From Achromobacter pestifer (GTDB lineage Bacteria; Pseudomonadota; Gammaproteobacteria; Burkholderiales; Burkholderiaceae_B): a stretch of DNA of 64,000 bases. Under the pieces are notes generated by a model. That model was not told the origin of the DNA, made no database searches, and worked only from the letters and a program-made list of their open reading frames with translations. The translations under genes were made by a program, and so were the position numbers. The stretch spans positions 3,906,001-3,970,000 of the forward strand of contig NZ_CP053985.1 of NCBI RefSeq assembly GCF_013267355.1. The letters are read 5' to 3'. Positions 7,562 through 15,920 of the stretch are shown here, in pieces. Numbering within the stretch: the first letter of the stretch is position 1; the number at the start of each line of letters is the position of its first letter.

Positions 7562-9232
7562 TCAGGGCGTCCAGGGTAAGGGCGCCAGGGCTTGCGGATC
7601 GGTGACGACGTCTATGACGACAGGTAGTTCGCTCGCGCTTGCCTGCTCGAACGCGGCCGCGAACTCGGCCGGCTGGGTCACTCGTATGCCGACGCATCCC
7701 ATGGCCTGCGCGATGGCGGCGAAATTCATCGGCCGGTAGTGGTAGATTTCCTCGCGCTTGCCGTCCGATCCTTCGTACGCGCCGAGAATCGAACGCGTAC
7801 CCTGGGCCAGGCAATGGTTGTTGTTGACCACCGTGATGGTCTTCAGCCCCCAGCGCAGTGCGGTCTCCAGTTCCGGCAGGTGATACATGAATCCGCCATC
7901 GCCGGTAAAGCAGACGACCGTCGCCTCGGGAGCGGCGAACTTCGCGCCCAGCGAGGCTGGAAAGCCCCATCCCAAGGAACCCGCCGCCCGCAGGTACCGT
8001 TGCCCTTCGTGACGCAGTTGCACGTAGGTGCCGGTCCATTGCGACGAATATCCCGTGTCCGAAACCAGGATCGCGTCCGGCGGCAGGACCGCGCTCAGTT
8101 CGGCGCACAGCCGTTCCGGACGGATGGGGACGGAATCGCTGGCACAGGCCACGGCGGCCGCGTCATTCCACTGCCGCACAAATCCCTGGACGCGATCCAG
8201 CCAGGCAGACCGGCGGGCCGGCCGGCAGGCCTGGGCCAGCTGTTCGAGAATGCTGCGGGCGTCTCCCGGCAAGCCCAGCGAGCCGGGGTAGTTCCGGCCC
8301 AATTGGGCGGGATCGGCATCTATCTGTATGACCGGCACATCCTGCCGTGGCAACGTCCAGTTGTGGCTGACATGGTCGCCGATGACGCTGCCGGCAAAGA
8401 TCACCAGATCGGCGGCGTTCACGATCTGGTTGGCGCAGGCGCGCGAATAGGTGCCGGCAACACCGCCGTTCAAAGGGTGCGTTTCGGGCAAGACGGCTTT
8501 GGCATCCAGCGACGTCACCACGGGAATCGAGACTTGTTCGGCGAACAGTCGCAAGGCCTGCTGCGCGCCCGATGTGCAGATCCCCTGGTCAGCCACGATG
8601 ACCGGCCGCTCGGCTTGCGCGACCCGCCGTGCCGCCGCTTCGATGAGCCGACTTTCGGCCGGGGGGCGAAAGCCCGGCAGTGCCGAAAAAGGCTGCACGG
8701 CCTGCGGGTAGCCGTCAAGCGTCGCGGCGGCGATGGCGTCTCCGGTATGGCCGGCGACATCGATGTGCACGGGGCCTGGGCGGCCCGTGACGGCTTCGCG
8801 GAATGCCTGTTGCAATACGTGCGGCAGTTGTTCGATATCATCCACGCGCATGCTGTTCTTGGCCGTGGACCGAAACATCGGCTCATGCGGCAGTTCCTGG
8901 TAGGCATTGCGGTATTGCATGGCCGCGGGCTGCCGGCCGGTCAGGGCAATGATCGGGGTCTGGGCCAGACAGGCGTCCTGCAGGCCCGATGCAAGGTTGG
9001 CGGCGCCCACGGACTGGGCCATGCAGACGGCAGGCTTGCCCTTCACGCGCGCATAGCCGTCCGCCATATAGGCTGCGGCGATTTCCGAGTGCGCCAGGAT
9101 GCGGCGGATGCCTAATTTCTCCATTTCGACCAGGGCGCGCCGTAGTATGGCGTCCATGAAGAACACGTGCTCCACGCCGTGCGCTTGAAGTATTTCCGCA
9201 ATGATGCGACCGCCTGTGAGGGGAGTAGACAT
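7562..9232 (-). CDS. Thiamine diphosphate-dependent enzyme (acetolactate synthase-like)
   Basis: This is a 556-aa protein with the three-domain layout of the POX/AHAS family. The N-terminal pyrimidine domain has the cofactor-activating Glu50 in AHSEIAAAYMADGYAR. A central domain follows, and the C-terminal pyrophosphate domain carries FTGDGGFMYHLPELE and ends its motif in VVNNN. The FGVPG segment usual near residue 25 is replaced by FFMDAIL, so the active-site entrance differs from true acetolactate synthase. It likely decarboxylates or ligates a 2-oxo acid. No small regulatory subunit is present, arguing against biosynthetic ilvB. It sits in a catabolic run with a lactonase and two Bug proteins. 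Confidence 0.85.
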   Translation of the reverse strand: MSTPLTGGRIIAEILQAHGVEHVFFMDAILRRALVEMEKLGIRRILAHSEIAAAYMADGYARVKGKPAVCMAQSVGAANLASGLQDACLAQTPIIALTGRQPAAMQYRNAYQELPHEPMFRSTAKNSMRVDDIEQLPHVLQQAFREAVTGRPGPVHIDVAGHTGDAIAAATLDGYPQAVQPFSALPGFRPPAESRLIEAAARRVAQAERPVIVADQGICTSGAQQALRLFAEQVSIPVVTSLDAKAVLPETHPLNGGVAGTYSRACANQIVNAADLVIFAGSVIGDHVSHNWTLPRQDVPVIQIDADPAQLGRNYPGSLGLPGDARSILEQLAQACRPARRSAWLDRVQGFVRQWNDAAAVACASDSVPIRPERLCAELSAVLPPDAILVSDTGYSSQWTGTYVQLRHEGQRYLRAAGSLGWGFPASLGAKFAAPEATVVCFTGDGGFMYHLPELETALRWGLKTITVVNNNHCLAQGTRSILGAYEGSDGKREEIYHYRPMNFAAIAQAMGCVGIRVTQPAEFAAAFEQASASELPVVIDVVTDPQALAPLPWTP

Positions 9233-9265
9233 ACGCTTCCTTGTGTAGTGAGTTTCCGGTGATGC

Positions 9266-10144
9266 TCAAGAAGCTTCGGCGAAAGGCGTGTCGCACATCC
9301 CCGAGACTCCTGTGTTCACGGCAAAAAGCGCGCCAGCCAGCGGCTGCTCGCGTAGCGCTTGCTCAGTCAGCCCCTGCGTAGCGGTGGTGATGAAGAGCGT
9401 TTCGCACCGATCGCCGCCAAAGGCGCATGAGGTGACGCCGGTGACAGGCAGCTGGATGATCCGGTCCAGACGCCCCTGCGGCGTGTAGCGAACCACCTGG
9501 CCCGCGTGGATGTGAGCGCTCCACAGGCATCCTTCGGTGTCGACGGTTGCGCCATCGGGGCGGCCGGCATGGCTGGACATGTCGAGAAATGTGCGGGGGT
9601 TGTACGGCACGCCGTCGTCCGTGTCGAAGTCGAAGACCTGGATGGATTTCGCTGGCGTATCGGCGAAATACATCTTTTTGCCGTCGGGACTCCAGGCCAG
9701 GGAGTTCGGGATGGTGATGCCGGAAAGATGGCCGATGGACTTGCCGTTGCCCAGCACGGAATACAGCGTGCCGGTGGGAATCCGGTCGCCATCGTTCATG
9801 CTGCCTACCCAGAATCTTCCTTGCCTGTCGCACTTGCCGTCGTTCAGGCGATTGTTTGGCAGGCCCGGTTCGAGGTCGAACCAGGCTTGCAGTCCTCCGG
9901 TTTCCAGATCGAGGAAATGCAGGCCGGACTTGAGCGCGAGCATCAGTCTGCCCTTGCTGGTTTCACAAAAGCTGCCTATCGAGGCGGGCAGGGGAAAGGT
10001 CCGCACTGCTGCGCTGCCGGGAGTGTAGGCATGGAGCGCAGGCTTGTGGACATCGATCCAGAACAACGACTTGCGCGAAGGCGACCACAGCGGGACTTCT
10101 CCCAGCCGGTTTGCGCTTTCCACAACGACATGGACTACGCTCAT
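9266..10144 (-). CDS. SMP-30/gluconolactonase family lactone hydrolase
   Basis: This is a 292-aa six-bladed propeller enzyme. The start MSVVHVVVES is chosen because GAGGGAAAAAA precedes it and because it overlaps the preceding Bug gene by 4 bp. Metal-binding residues of the family are present: Glu in RLGEVPLW, Asn in LNDGKCDRQGRFWVGSM, Asn in IPNSLAWSPDGKKMYFADT and Asp in GRPDGATVDTEG. It likely opens a sugar-type lactone or another lactone in the cytoplasm, a common step before dehydratase or decarboxylase reactions. Its neighbours, a ThDP enzyme and an SDR, fit a sugar-acid or related carboxylate pathway; the substrate is not known. Confidence 0.85.
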   Translation of the reverse strand: MSVVHVVVESANRLGEVPLWSPSRKSLFWIDVHKPALHAYTPGSAAVRTFPLPASIGSFCETSKGRLMLALKSGLHFLDLETGGLQAWFDLEPGLPNNRLNDGKCDRQGRFWVGSMNDGDRIPTGTLYSVLGNGKSIGHLSGITIPNSLAWSPDGKKMYFADTPAKSIQVFDFDTDDGVPYNPRTFLDMSSHAGRPDGATVDTEGCLWSAHIHAGQVVRYTPQGRLDRIIQLPVTGVTSCAFGGDRCETLFITTATQGLTEQALREQPLAGALFAVNTGVSGMCDTPFAEAS

Positions 10145-11115
10145 TTTTTTCCCTCGAGATGCGCGGCAACGTCTCTCCACATGGCCTGTTCGGTCTGGAG
10201 GTATTGGGAAAAGTCCTGCGTGTCCAGGAACGCGGCCTGCGCATCCGCGGCGCTCAGCGATGCCTGCACATCCGGCCTGGATACGATTTCCCGGACGCTG
10301 TCAGATAGCCGCCGGATGATTTCCGCGGGCGTGCCGGCGGGGGCATGCAAGCCAAACCACGAGGTCACGATGGCCTTGGGATAGCCTTGCTCGGCCATAG
10401 TCGGAATCGCCGGCGTATTGGGGCTGCGTTTTTCGCCGAACGTCGCCAGGCCTTTCAGTTTTCCTGATTGGATCAGCGCGGTCACATTGGCGGAGGCCAG
10501 CACTGCCATGGATACGCGGCCGCTTACCAGGTCCGGGATGATGGGAGGAGCGCCCTTGTACTGGATCGGTTCGACGTTCAGGCCCGCCTGGCCCAGGAAC
10601 AGTTCGGCCGCCATGCGTTGCGTCGATCCGGTCCCGGGGCTTCCATACTGCAAGGGAGGATTGGACTGGCTGCGGGCAAATGCCACATAGCCCGCGAGAT
10701 TCTGATAGGGAGCGGTGGCGGGGACTACCAGCAGATTGTCCGTGAGCGCGAAGCGTGCCACCGGCGCCAGGCTGGCAGGCTCCCAGCGTCTGCCGGTCTC
10801 TACATATTGGTTGATCGCGAACCATGGGCTGGTTACCAACAGAGTGTAGCCATCGGGCTTGGCTCGGGCTACCCATTCCGCCGCAATGTTCGAGTTTGCG
10901 CCGGGCTTGGATTCCGCGATGAACGGTTGGCCCAGCGTCCGGGCCAGTTCGTTCAGCACGACTCTGGTGACCACATCGGCGGCGCCGCCAGCAGGATAGG
11001 CGATGACGACGGTTACGGGCCGTTCCGGCCATGCCTGAGCGGCGTGGCCCGATCCTGGCAATGCATACGATGCCGCCAGGATCAAACCGGCGAACATCCG
11101 TTTGATACTCACCAT
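10141..11115 (-). CDS. Bug/TctC-type substrate-binding protein
   Basis: This is a 324-aa secreted binding protein. The start MVSIKRMF has GGAG 10 bp upstream; an earlier ATG would add 15 residues. A signal peptide runs to about GSGHAAQAW. Bug signatures are YPAGGAADVVTR, ESKPGANS, DGYTLL and IQYKGAPPI. It overlaps the SMP-30 gene by 4 bp, so the two are translationally coupled. It follows the GntR regulator, making it part of the GntR-controlled run. The ligand is unknown; family members bind dicarboxylates, amino acids or aromatic acids. Confidence 0.9.
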   Translation of the reverse strand: MVSIKRMFAGLILAASYALPGSGHAAQAWPERPVTVVIAYPAGGAADVVTRVVLNELARTLGQPFIAESKPGANSNIAAEWVARAKPDGYTLLVTSPWFAINQYVETGRRWEPASLAPVARFALTDNLLVVPATAPYQNLAGYVAFARSQSNPPLQYGSPGTGSTQRMAAELFLGQAGLNVEPIQYKGAPPIIPDLVSGRVSMAVLASANVTALIQSGKLKGLATFGEKRSPNTPAIPTMAEQGYPKAIVTSWFGLHAPAGTPAEIIRRLSDSVREIVSRPDVQASLSAADAQAAFLDTQDFSQYLQTEQAMWRDVAAHLEGKK

Positions 11116-11175
11116 CACCTGTCTCCTCGATCTTGCCCGCTGCGCTTCTGTCGAGCGCATCGCGAGCAGTGCGTG

Positions 11176-11910
11176 CTACTTCATGCCGGATTCCGGTTCG
11201 TCATTGGTTGGCTGGCGGTGCGCGGACGCGTCCTGTTTCTCTTCCAGCAGGCGCAGCGCAAAATTCTTCGAGGCGGCCATGATGTGCTGGGCCGCGACTT
11301 CCGCCGCCTGCGGATCTCGGCTGAGCAAGGCCCGACCCAGATCGTGCCAGTAGCGGTTGGCGTCCTGGCGGCTCGCATACGAGGAAATGCCCATGTAGCA
11401 GTAGTGCCAGAGCATCTTCTGGCGCAGATTGTCGATAAAGGCGCGGGTGTAGCGGTTCTGGATCAGCGCATACATCTGCGAACTGATGGCGTTGGTCATT
11501 TCCTTGTATTCGCGCTCATCGCAGCCGGCGTCGGTTTGCTTGATCAGTTCATCGATGTCGGCCTCGATCTTCTTCAGCAAGCCCGGTTCGCCGTTCGAGG
11601 CAGCGTGCCTGACGCACAGCCCAAACATGTCGGCCCGAGCTTCGAACAGGTCCCTGATCTCTTCAAGAGTGGGTTCGACGATGCGCACGCCGCGCCAAGG
11701 CAGGATCTCGATCAGGCCATCGCGTTCCAAGACGCGGAAGGCTTCCCGTAGAGGCGCGCGGCTGGTCCCCATCTTGAGCGCCAACTCTTGCTCTTTGAGC
11801 CGCTGACCGGGCAGGTAGACGCCTTTCAGGATGTCTTCGGTCAGCCTGGTGACGATCTGGTCGGGAAGGGAAAGAAACTGTACTTGGCCCACGTTTGATA
11901 CTCCGTTCAT
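11176..11910 (-). CDS. GntR-family regulator, FCD (FadR) subfamily
   Basis: This is a 244-aa regulator. Residues ~14-80 are the winged helix (LPDQIVTRLTEDILKGVYLPGQ, then TSRAPLREAFRVLERDGL). Residues ~85-235 are the helical FCD ligand domain, which usually binds a carboxylate through a metal site. The ATG at 11910 overlaps the stop of the upstream TauD-type gene by 4 bp. A much longer open frame extends upstream through the TauD gene but is a shadow. It probably represses its own operon, released by a pathway carboxylate. A perfect 14-bp palindrome with a TTGT-ACAA core, the kind bound by this subfamily, lies upstream of the TauD gene. Confidence 0.9.
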   Translation of the reverse strand: MNGVSNVGQVQFLSLPDQIVTRLTEDILKGVYLPGQRLKEQELALKMGTSRAPLREAFRVLERDGLIEILPWRGVRIVEPTLEEIRDLFEARADMFGLCVRHAASNGEPGLLKKIEADIDELIKQTDAGCDEREYKEMTNAISSQMYALIQNRYTRAFIDNLRQKMLWHYCYMGISSYASRQDANRYWHDLGRALLSRDPQAAEVAAQHIMAASKNFALRLLEEKQDASAHRQPTNDEPESGMK

Positions 11911-12920
11911 GCCGAGGCGCGCTGTTGCCGGCGCGCATACGATGGCCCGAATTCCCGCGTCGTCCCGAACACTTCGGGCAGCGGACGACTGTTTTCCAAG
12001 GTCAACCAAAGTCGGTAAAGGTGCCGGCGCAGTTCCGGCTCGTCGTGATCCACATACTTCGTGCGCGAATGCAGGATCGAGTAGTTGTTGCCGATCTGGA
12101 TGTCGCCGGGCTGCATGCTGAACGACAACTGCAAGGCAGGATCGGCGCAAAGCCGATCGAAGATGTCCAGGGCTTCGGTCTGCTGCGGCGTCAGGCGCGG
12201 AATATCCGGGAAGCGCTGCGCGGTCACGATATAGCGCCGCTTGTAGAGCACGTTCAGATATCCCAAGTGTTCCGTGAAGATGGGAACGACCTGGACCTTG
12301 TTTTCGTTCAGGTTCTGGGCACGGGAGTCGAAGTAGAAGGGCTGCTGCAGCACCGCCGCAAGGTCGGGGCGCTCTTTCAGGATGGCATTGAACAGCGCGG
12401 CCGCGCTGACTAGTTTGCTGATCCCGCCTTCCTTGGCCGTGCGCAGGCAAAGCAGCATGAAGACGTCGCCGCCGTCATTGTGGAACTTTAGTTCGTCGTC
12501 GGTTTCGTATCCGCGCGCGGTATCGCTGTTGGCAATGGTCTTGCCGGTGTTCGTCACGCTGTGCAGCAGGCTGCCCGAGCGGTCTTGCGGTTCGGGCGTA
12601 CCCAGATACTGAGCCAGTCCCCAGATCACGCGCTTGCATGATTCCGCACCGAGGCTGCCCGGGTCCAGGCCGCGCAGTACGGTGAAGCCGCGCCCGCCTT
12701 CGAGTTCCTGTTGGATGCGCTGGAAGCGCTCTGCCAGCGCCGTCAGCGGGAAGTCGTCCCGGGTGATCTCGAACAACGGAATGTTCCGGCTCTCGCAACG
12801 GCGCGCGGCGTCGGCGACCTCCTGAATCTCCGTGTCCGTGAGCTGCTGGCACCAACTTGCCTGAGCGCCGAGCTCTTCACTGCGCCAAACGCCGGGTCCT
12901 TCGAGTTTCGTCAGAAGCAT
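11907..12920 (-). CDS. TauD/TfdA-family Fe(II)/2-oxoglutarate-dependent dioxygenase
   Basis: This is a 337-aa enzyme. The start MLLTKLEG has GGAG 8-11 bp upstream; the frame extends 20 residues further without support. The facial triad is visible as H147-N-D149 (KFHNDGGD) and the distal His284 (SILHSRTKY). Arg303 is available to bind 2-oxoglutarate (HLYRLWLTL). The long insertion after the HxD motif and the GNNYSILHSR segment fit the TauD superfamily members that hydroxylate small carboxylates. It is the first gene of the GntR-controlled minus-strand run and probably starts degradation of the imported substrate. Confidence 0.88.
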   Translation of the reverse strand: MLLTKLEGPGVWRSEELGAQASWCQQLTDTEIQEVADAARRCESRNIPLFEITRDDFPLTALAERFQRIQQELEGGRGFTVLRGLDPGSLGAESCKRVIWGLAQYLGTPEPQDRSGSLLHSVTNTGKTIANSDTARGYETDDELKFHNDGGDVFMLLCLRTAKEGGISKLVSAAALFNAILKERPDLAAVLQQPFYFDSRAQNLNENKVQVVPIFTEHLGYLNVLYKRRYIVTAQRFPDIPRLTPQQTEALDIFDRLCADPALQLSFSMQPGDIQIGNNYSILHSRTKYVDHDEPELRRHLYRLWLTLENSRPLPEVFGTTREFGPSYARRQQRASA

Positions 12921-12960
12921 TTCGGGTCTCCTATCCGCTACACGGTTTGTTCTTTTGTGA

Positions 12961-12974
12961 GATTGTCGACAATC
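12961..12974. promoter_or_regulatory. Palindrome GATTGTCGACAATC, candidate GntR operator
   Basis: A perfect 14-bp palindrome lies 41-54 bp upstream of the TauD-type start codon. FCD-type GntR regulators often bind sites with a TTGTnnACAA core, which this contains. A TATATC hexamer on the minus strand at 12987-12992 could be a -10 just upstream, which would put the palindrome near the transcription start and fit repression. Confidence 0.55.
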
Positions 12975-12996
12975 AAACAATTGAACGATATAGGTG

Positions 12997-13016
12997 AAAA
13001 CCCGCGTCGTCGACGC
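12997..13016 (-). terminator. Weak terminator after ModA-like gene
   Basis: On the minus strand a 5-bp stem GCGTC-GAC-GACGC (13004-13016) is followed by GGGTTTT. It lies 19 bp past the stop at 13035 and before the TauD promoter region, which is the place expected for a terminator. The stem is short. Confidence 0.35.
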
Positions 13017-13034
13017 ACGTCCTGCGCGCAGCGT

Positions 13035-13853
13035 TTATCTGTTGGGTCCGATGGGCTCCAGCCCATTCCTGGCGAGCACCTGGCCCACCTCGGGGGAGGC
13101 GGCAAGAAGCTCCAGCAATGCCCGCGCGCCTCGAGGGTTTCTGGCGCCTGTCGAGATTCCGGCCGAGAAGACCGTGTAGCGCTGAATCGATTCAGGCAGC
13201 TTGCCGACCAAGACGATGCCGGGAACGGCCAGCAGTTCGCTGACTTGCTGTATGCCGATTTCGGCCTCTCCCCGCGCCACGACGGCGCCGACCTTTTCGC
13301 CGGAGATCTTGCGGCTCTTGGGCAGCACCTGATCCTCGATGCCCATTTTCTTGAGCATCTCGGTTTCATAGTAGGTGCCGCTAAGGCTGGAAGAATACGC
13401 AATGGAGTCCGCCCGCTGCAGCATCGCCGCGGTCTGTGCCTGGGTGGCGATCTCCGGTATCGGGCTGCCGCTGCGAACGGCGACGCCCAAAGCGGATTTC
13501 ATTATGTCCACCTGGCTGTCGGGCACGATCAATCCCTGCGCGGCTAGCTTTTCCAGCGTGTCCTTCGAGGTCAGCACCAGGTCGGCATGCTCGCCGCGTT
13601 CCAGGCGGCGCGGCACCGAAGTGGGCACGGAGTACAAAGCGGAGCCGAAGCTGGCGATGACCTCCAGGCCCAGCGCTTTCCGGTAGTAGGGATCGAGTTG
13701 GCCGTTGACCGCGGAAAAGGCGCCGGAGGCCAGCATGCTGACCGAGCCGTTGCGCGGCGCTTCGGCAGGCTGCTCGGCCGCGCGCGACGAGGCGGCAGAG
13801 AAGGCCAGGGGCCAGCAAAGGGCCATCCAGAATGCGACAGCGTTCTTGTTCAC
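13035..13853 (-). CDS. Periplasmic substrate-binding protein, ModA-like (type 2 fold)
   Basis: This is a 272-aa protein. The start is a GTG at 13853, chosen because CAAGGAGACCCC precedes it and because the signal peptide (VNKNAVAFWMALCWPLAF, cleavage near SRAAEQ) begins there. The body resembles extracellular solute-binding proteins of the ModA/Wtp group (GSVSMLASGAFSAV near the N-terminus; RGEAEIGIQQVSELLAVPGI near the C-terminus). The oxyanion-binding residues of true ModA are not conserved enough to call molybdate. No ABC permease or ATPase is adjacent. It is the last gene of the aromatic-type minus-strand run after two Bug proteins, so it may bind an organic acid. Confidence 0.75.
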   Translation of the reverse strand: MNKNAVAFWMALCWPLAFSAASSRAAEQPAEAPRNGSVSMLASGAFSAVNGQLDPYYRKALGLEVIASFGSALYSVPTSVPRRLERGEHADLVLTSKDTLEKLAAQGLIVPDSQVDIMKSALGVAVRSGSPIPEIATQAQTAAMLQRADSIAYSSSLSGTYYETEMLKKMGIEDQVLPKSRKISGEKVGAVVARGEAEIGIQQVSELLAVPGIVLVGKLPESIQRYTVFSAGISTGARNPRGARALLELLAASPEVGQVLARNGLEPIGPNR

Positions 13854-13884
13854 GGGGTCTCCTTGCGCCTGATCGCCGCGTGGC

Positions 13885-14859
13885 CTATTGCAGGCTGATG
13901 TTTGTTTTCTTGATGATGTCCTCGTAGCTCCGCCTTTCGGTCTCCACCAGTTTGGCGAGACTCTCGGGCGAGCCGGGAGTAGGGCGATGGCCGGAGGACT
14001 CCAGCTGCTTGCGCACGGCGTCATCTTCGAGCGTGGCCGTGAACGCCGCGTTCAGCTTCCGGACGAGGGGGGCGGGCGTGTTCGGCGGTGCGAAGATGCC
14101 GAACCAGTTGTTCGCGGAAAAGTCCGGCCAGCCGCTTTCGGCGATCGTGGGAACGTCAGGAAACGACGGCTCCCTGCTGCTGCCGGTGACGGCGAGTATC
14201 TTGATTTTCCCACTCTGAATCTGGGGCAGCACCACGGGTATGGAATCGAATAGGACGTCGATGTTGCCGGCGATCAGGTCGGTCATGGCGGGAGCCGTTC
14301 CCTTGTAGGGGATGTGGCGCAGCTGCGCGCCCGTGCCGACGACGAACGACATTGCGACAAGATGGGTATTGGACGCGATGCCGGCGGACCCGACGGTCAG
14401 CCCGTCGGGGCGAGATTTCGAGAGTTCGACCAGCCGGGCGACGGAATCCGCGTCCAGGGTTTTACGCACCATCAAGGCGTAGCTGATGCGCGCCAAGGGA
14501 CTGACTGGCGTGAATTTGCCGGGGTCATAGGCGAGCTTGGGCTGAAGAATGGGATTGATGATCATGCTGCCGGGGCTGCCCAGCATGATGGTGTAGCCGT
14601 CGGCGTCGGCCCGCGCCAGGGTCCTGGCCGCCAGGCTTCCTCCCGCGCCCGCCTGATTCTCGACGATGATCTGTTGCCCGAGTTTGCCCGAGACCTGCTG
14701 CGCGACCATCCGCGCCAGCGTGTCGCTCGCGCCTCCGGGCGCGAAGCCCACTATCAGTTTGATCGGCTTGTCCGGATAGCCGGCCGCCCGCGCCGTGCCG
14801 GCCGCTGCCAAGACCCCGAATGCCAGCGCGGCCGCAATCTTTATCCCTGTTTTCCTCAT
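13885..14859 (-). CDS. Bug/TctC-type substrate-binding protein
   Basis: This is a 324-aa secreted protein. The start MRKTGIKIAAALAF is taken because ACAGGATC precedes it and the signal peptide begins there; an ATG 33 bp upstream overlaps the previous gene and is an alternative. Signatures are FAPGGASDTLARM, VENQAGAGGS, DGYTIM and HIPYKGTAPA. It is the second of two neighbouring Bug genes downstream of a LigB-type dioxygenase and an FAH-family hydrolase. Import or sensing of an aromatic acid is plausible but inferred from position only. Confidence 0.88.
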   Translation of the reverse strand: MRKTGIKIAAALAFGVLAAAGTARAAGYPDKPIKLIVGFAPGGASDTLARMVAQQVSGKLGQQIIVENQAGAGGSLAARTLARADADGYTIMLGSPGSMIINPILQPKLAYDPGKFTPVSPLARISYALMVRKTLDADSVARLVELSKSRPDGLTVGSAGIASNTHLVAMSFVVGTGAQLRHIPYKGTAPAMTDLIAGNIDVLFDSIPVVLPQIQSGKIKILAVTGSSREPSFPDVPTIAESGWPDFSANNWFGIFAPPNTPAPLVRKLNAAFTATLEDDAVRKQLESSGHRPTPGSPESLAKLVETERRSYEDIIKKTNISLQ

Positions 14860-14888
14860 GATCCTGTTTCCTGTCGTGTTTCGGTGGC

Positions 14889-15851
14889 TCATTCCATGCG
14901 GATGCCGGCGGCGTTGATGACTTGCGTCCAGAGCCTGCGCTGATCCGCGGCATGGCGCCTGAAATCGTCTCCCTTCATGGGCGTGGGAATCGCGCCCATG
15001 GCAAGGAGCTTGTCGCGTACCGCGGGAACCGCCAGGGCGCGCTCCAGCGCTTGTTCCAGGCGCCGCGCGGATTCATCGGGCATGCCGGCCGGGGCCACCA
15101 GGCCTTGCCAGGAATCCGCCACGAAACCCGCCGCGCCGGCTTCCTGCAAGGTCGGCAGCCCGGGCAGCTCCGGCAGCCGTTGACGGGTGGCCGCGCCCAA
15201 AGGTTTGACATTGCCGGCGCGTATCTGGGCCAGTCCTCCGGGCAGTCCTATCATCAGCAGGTCCACCTGGTTGCCGACGACATCCTGCATGGCTGGCGCG
15301 ACTCCCCGGTAGGGCACGTGCGTCAGGCGTGCGCCGGTTTTCTGTTGCAGCATCTCCATGGCGAGATGCTGGGGCGAGCCGGTGCCCGCGGAGGCATAGG
15401 TGTACTTGCCCGGATGCTTGATGGCGTCCTGCAGCAGGGCTTGGAAGGAATCGACGGGCAGTTTCGACCTGGCAACCAGGATCATCGGCATGCTGACCAT
15501 GCCGCCCAGGTAGGTGAAGCTGCGCTCGGGATCGTAGGGCAGCTTGGGATAGAGGCTGCTGTTGTATGCCAGCGTTCCGCCGTCTGCCGACATCACCGCG
15601 TGACCATCGGGCGGCAGGGAGAGCAGCGCCTGCGTGCCGATGAGAGTGCCCGCGCCGGCCTTGTTCTCCACGATGATGGTTTGTCCAAGCTGCTTGCGCA
15701 TTTCGTCCGCGATGGTACGCGCGATGGTGTCGGTGCCGCCTCCGGCGGGGTAAGGCACGATCCAGCGGATCGGCGCCTGTTGGGCGCCGGCGGCCGCGGC
15801 GGCGGCGGCCAGCGCCGCACCGCCGAGCAGACGGTATAGGGTATGCAGCAT
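14889..15851 (-). CDS. Bug/TctC-type substrate-binding protein
   Basis: This is a 320-aa secreted protein. The start MLHTLYRLLGG follows GGAGACAACC, and the signal peptide is very Ala-rich (AALAAAAAAAGAQQ). Signatures are YPAGGGTDTIAR, VENKAGAGT and HVPYRGVAPA. The usual DGYTLL box is altered to DGHAVM. It is not a recent duplicate of the Bug gene that follows, because the two differ through most positions. It lies 69 bp after the LigB-type dioxygenase in the same direction. Confidence 0.88.
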   Translation of the reverse strand: MLHTLYRLLGGAALAAAAAAAGAQQAPIRWIVPYPAGGGTDTIARTIADEMRKQLGQTIIVENKAGAGTLIGTQALLSLPPDGHAVMSADGGTLAYNSSLYPKLPYDPERSFTYLGGMVSMPMILVARSKLPVDSFQALLQDAIKHPGKYTYASAGTGSPQHLAMEMLQQKTGARLTHVPYRGVAPAMQDVVGNQVDLLMIGLPGGLAQIRAGNVKPLGAATRQRLPELPGLPTLQEAGAAGFVADSWQGLVAPAGMPDESARRLEQALERALAVPAVRDKLLAMGAIPTPMKGDDFRRHAADQRRLWTQVINAAGIRME

Positions 15852-15920
15852 GGTTGTCTCCATTCTCGTTATTGTGAGTCTCGCGCGGCGCAACCGGCAG
15901 GCGCAGTCCGCGCGCAGGCT

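Noticed and set aside
13035..13853. Molybdate-binding ModA
   Set aside because: No ModB/ModC genes nearby and no clear set of oxyanion-binding residues; only the general fold is supported.
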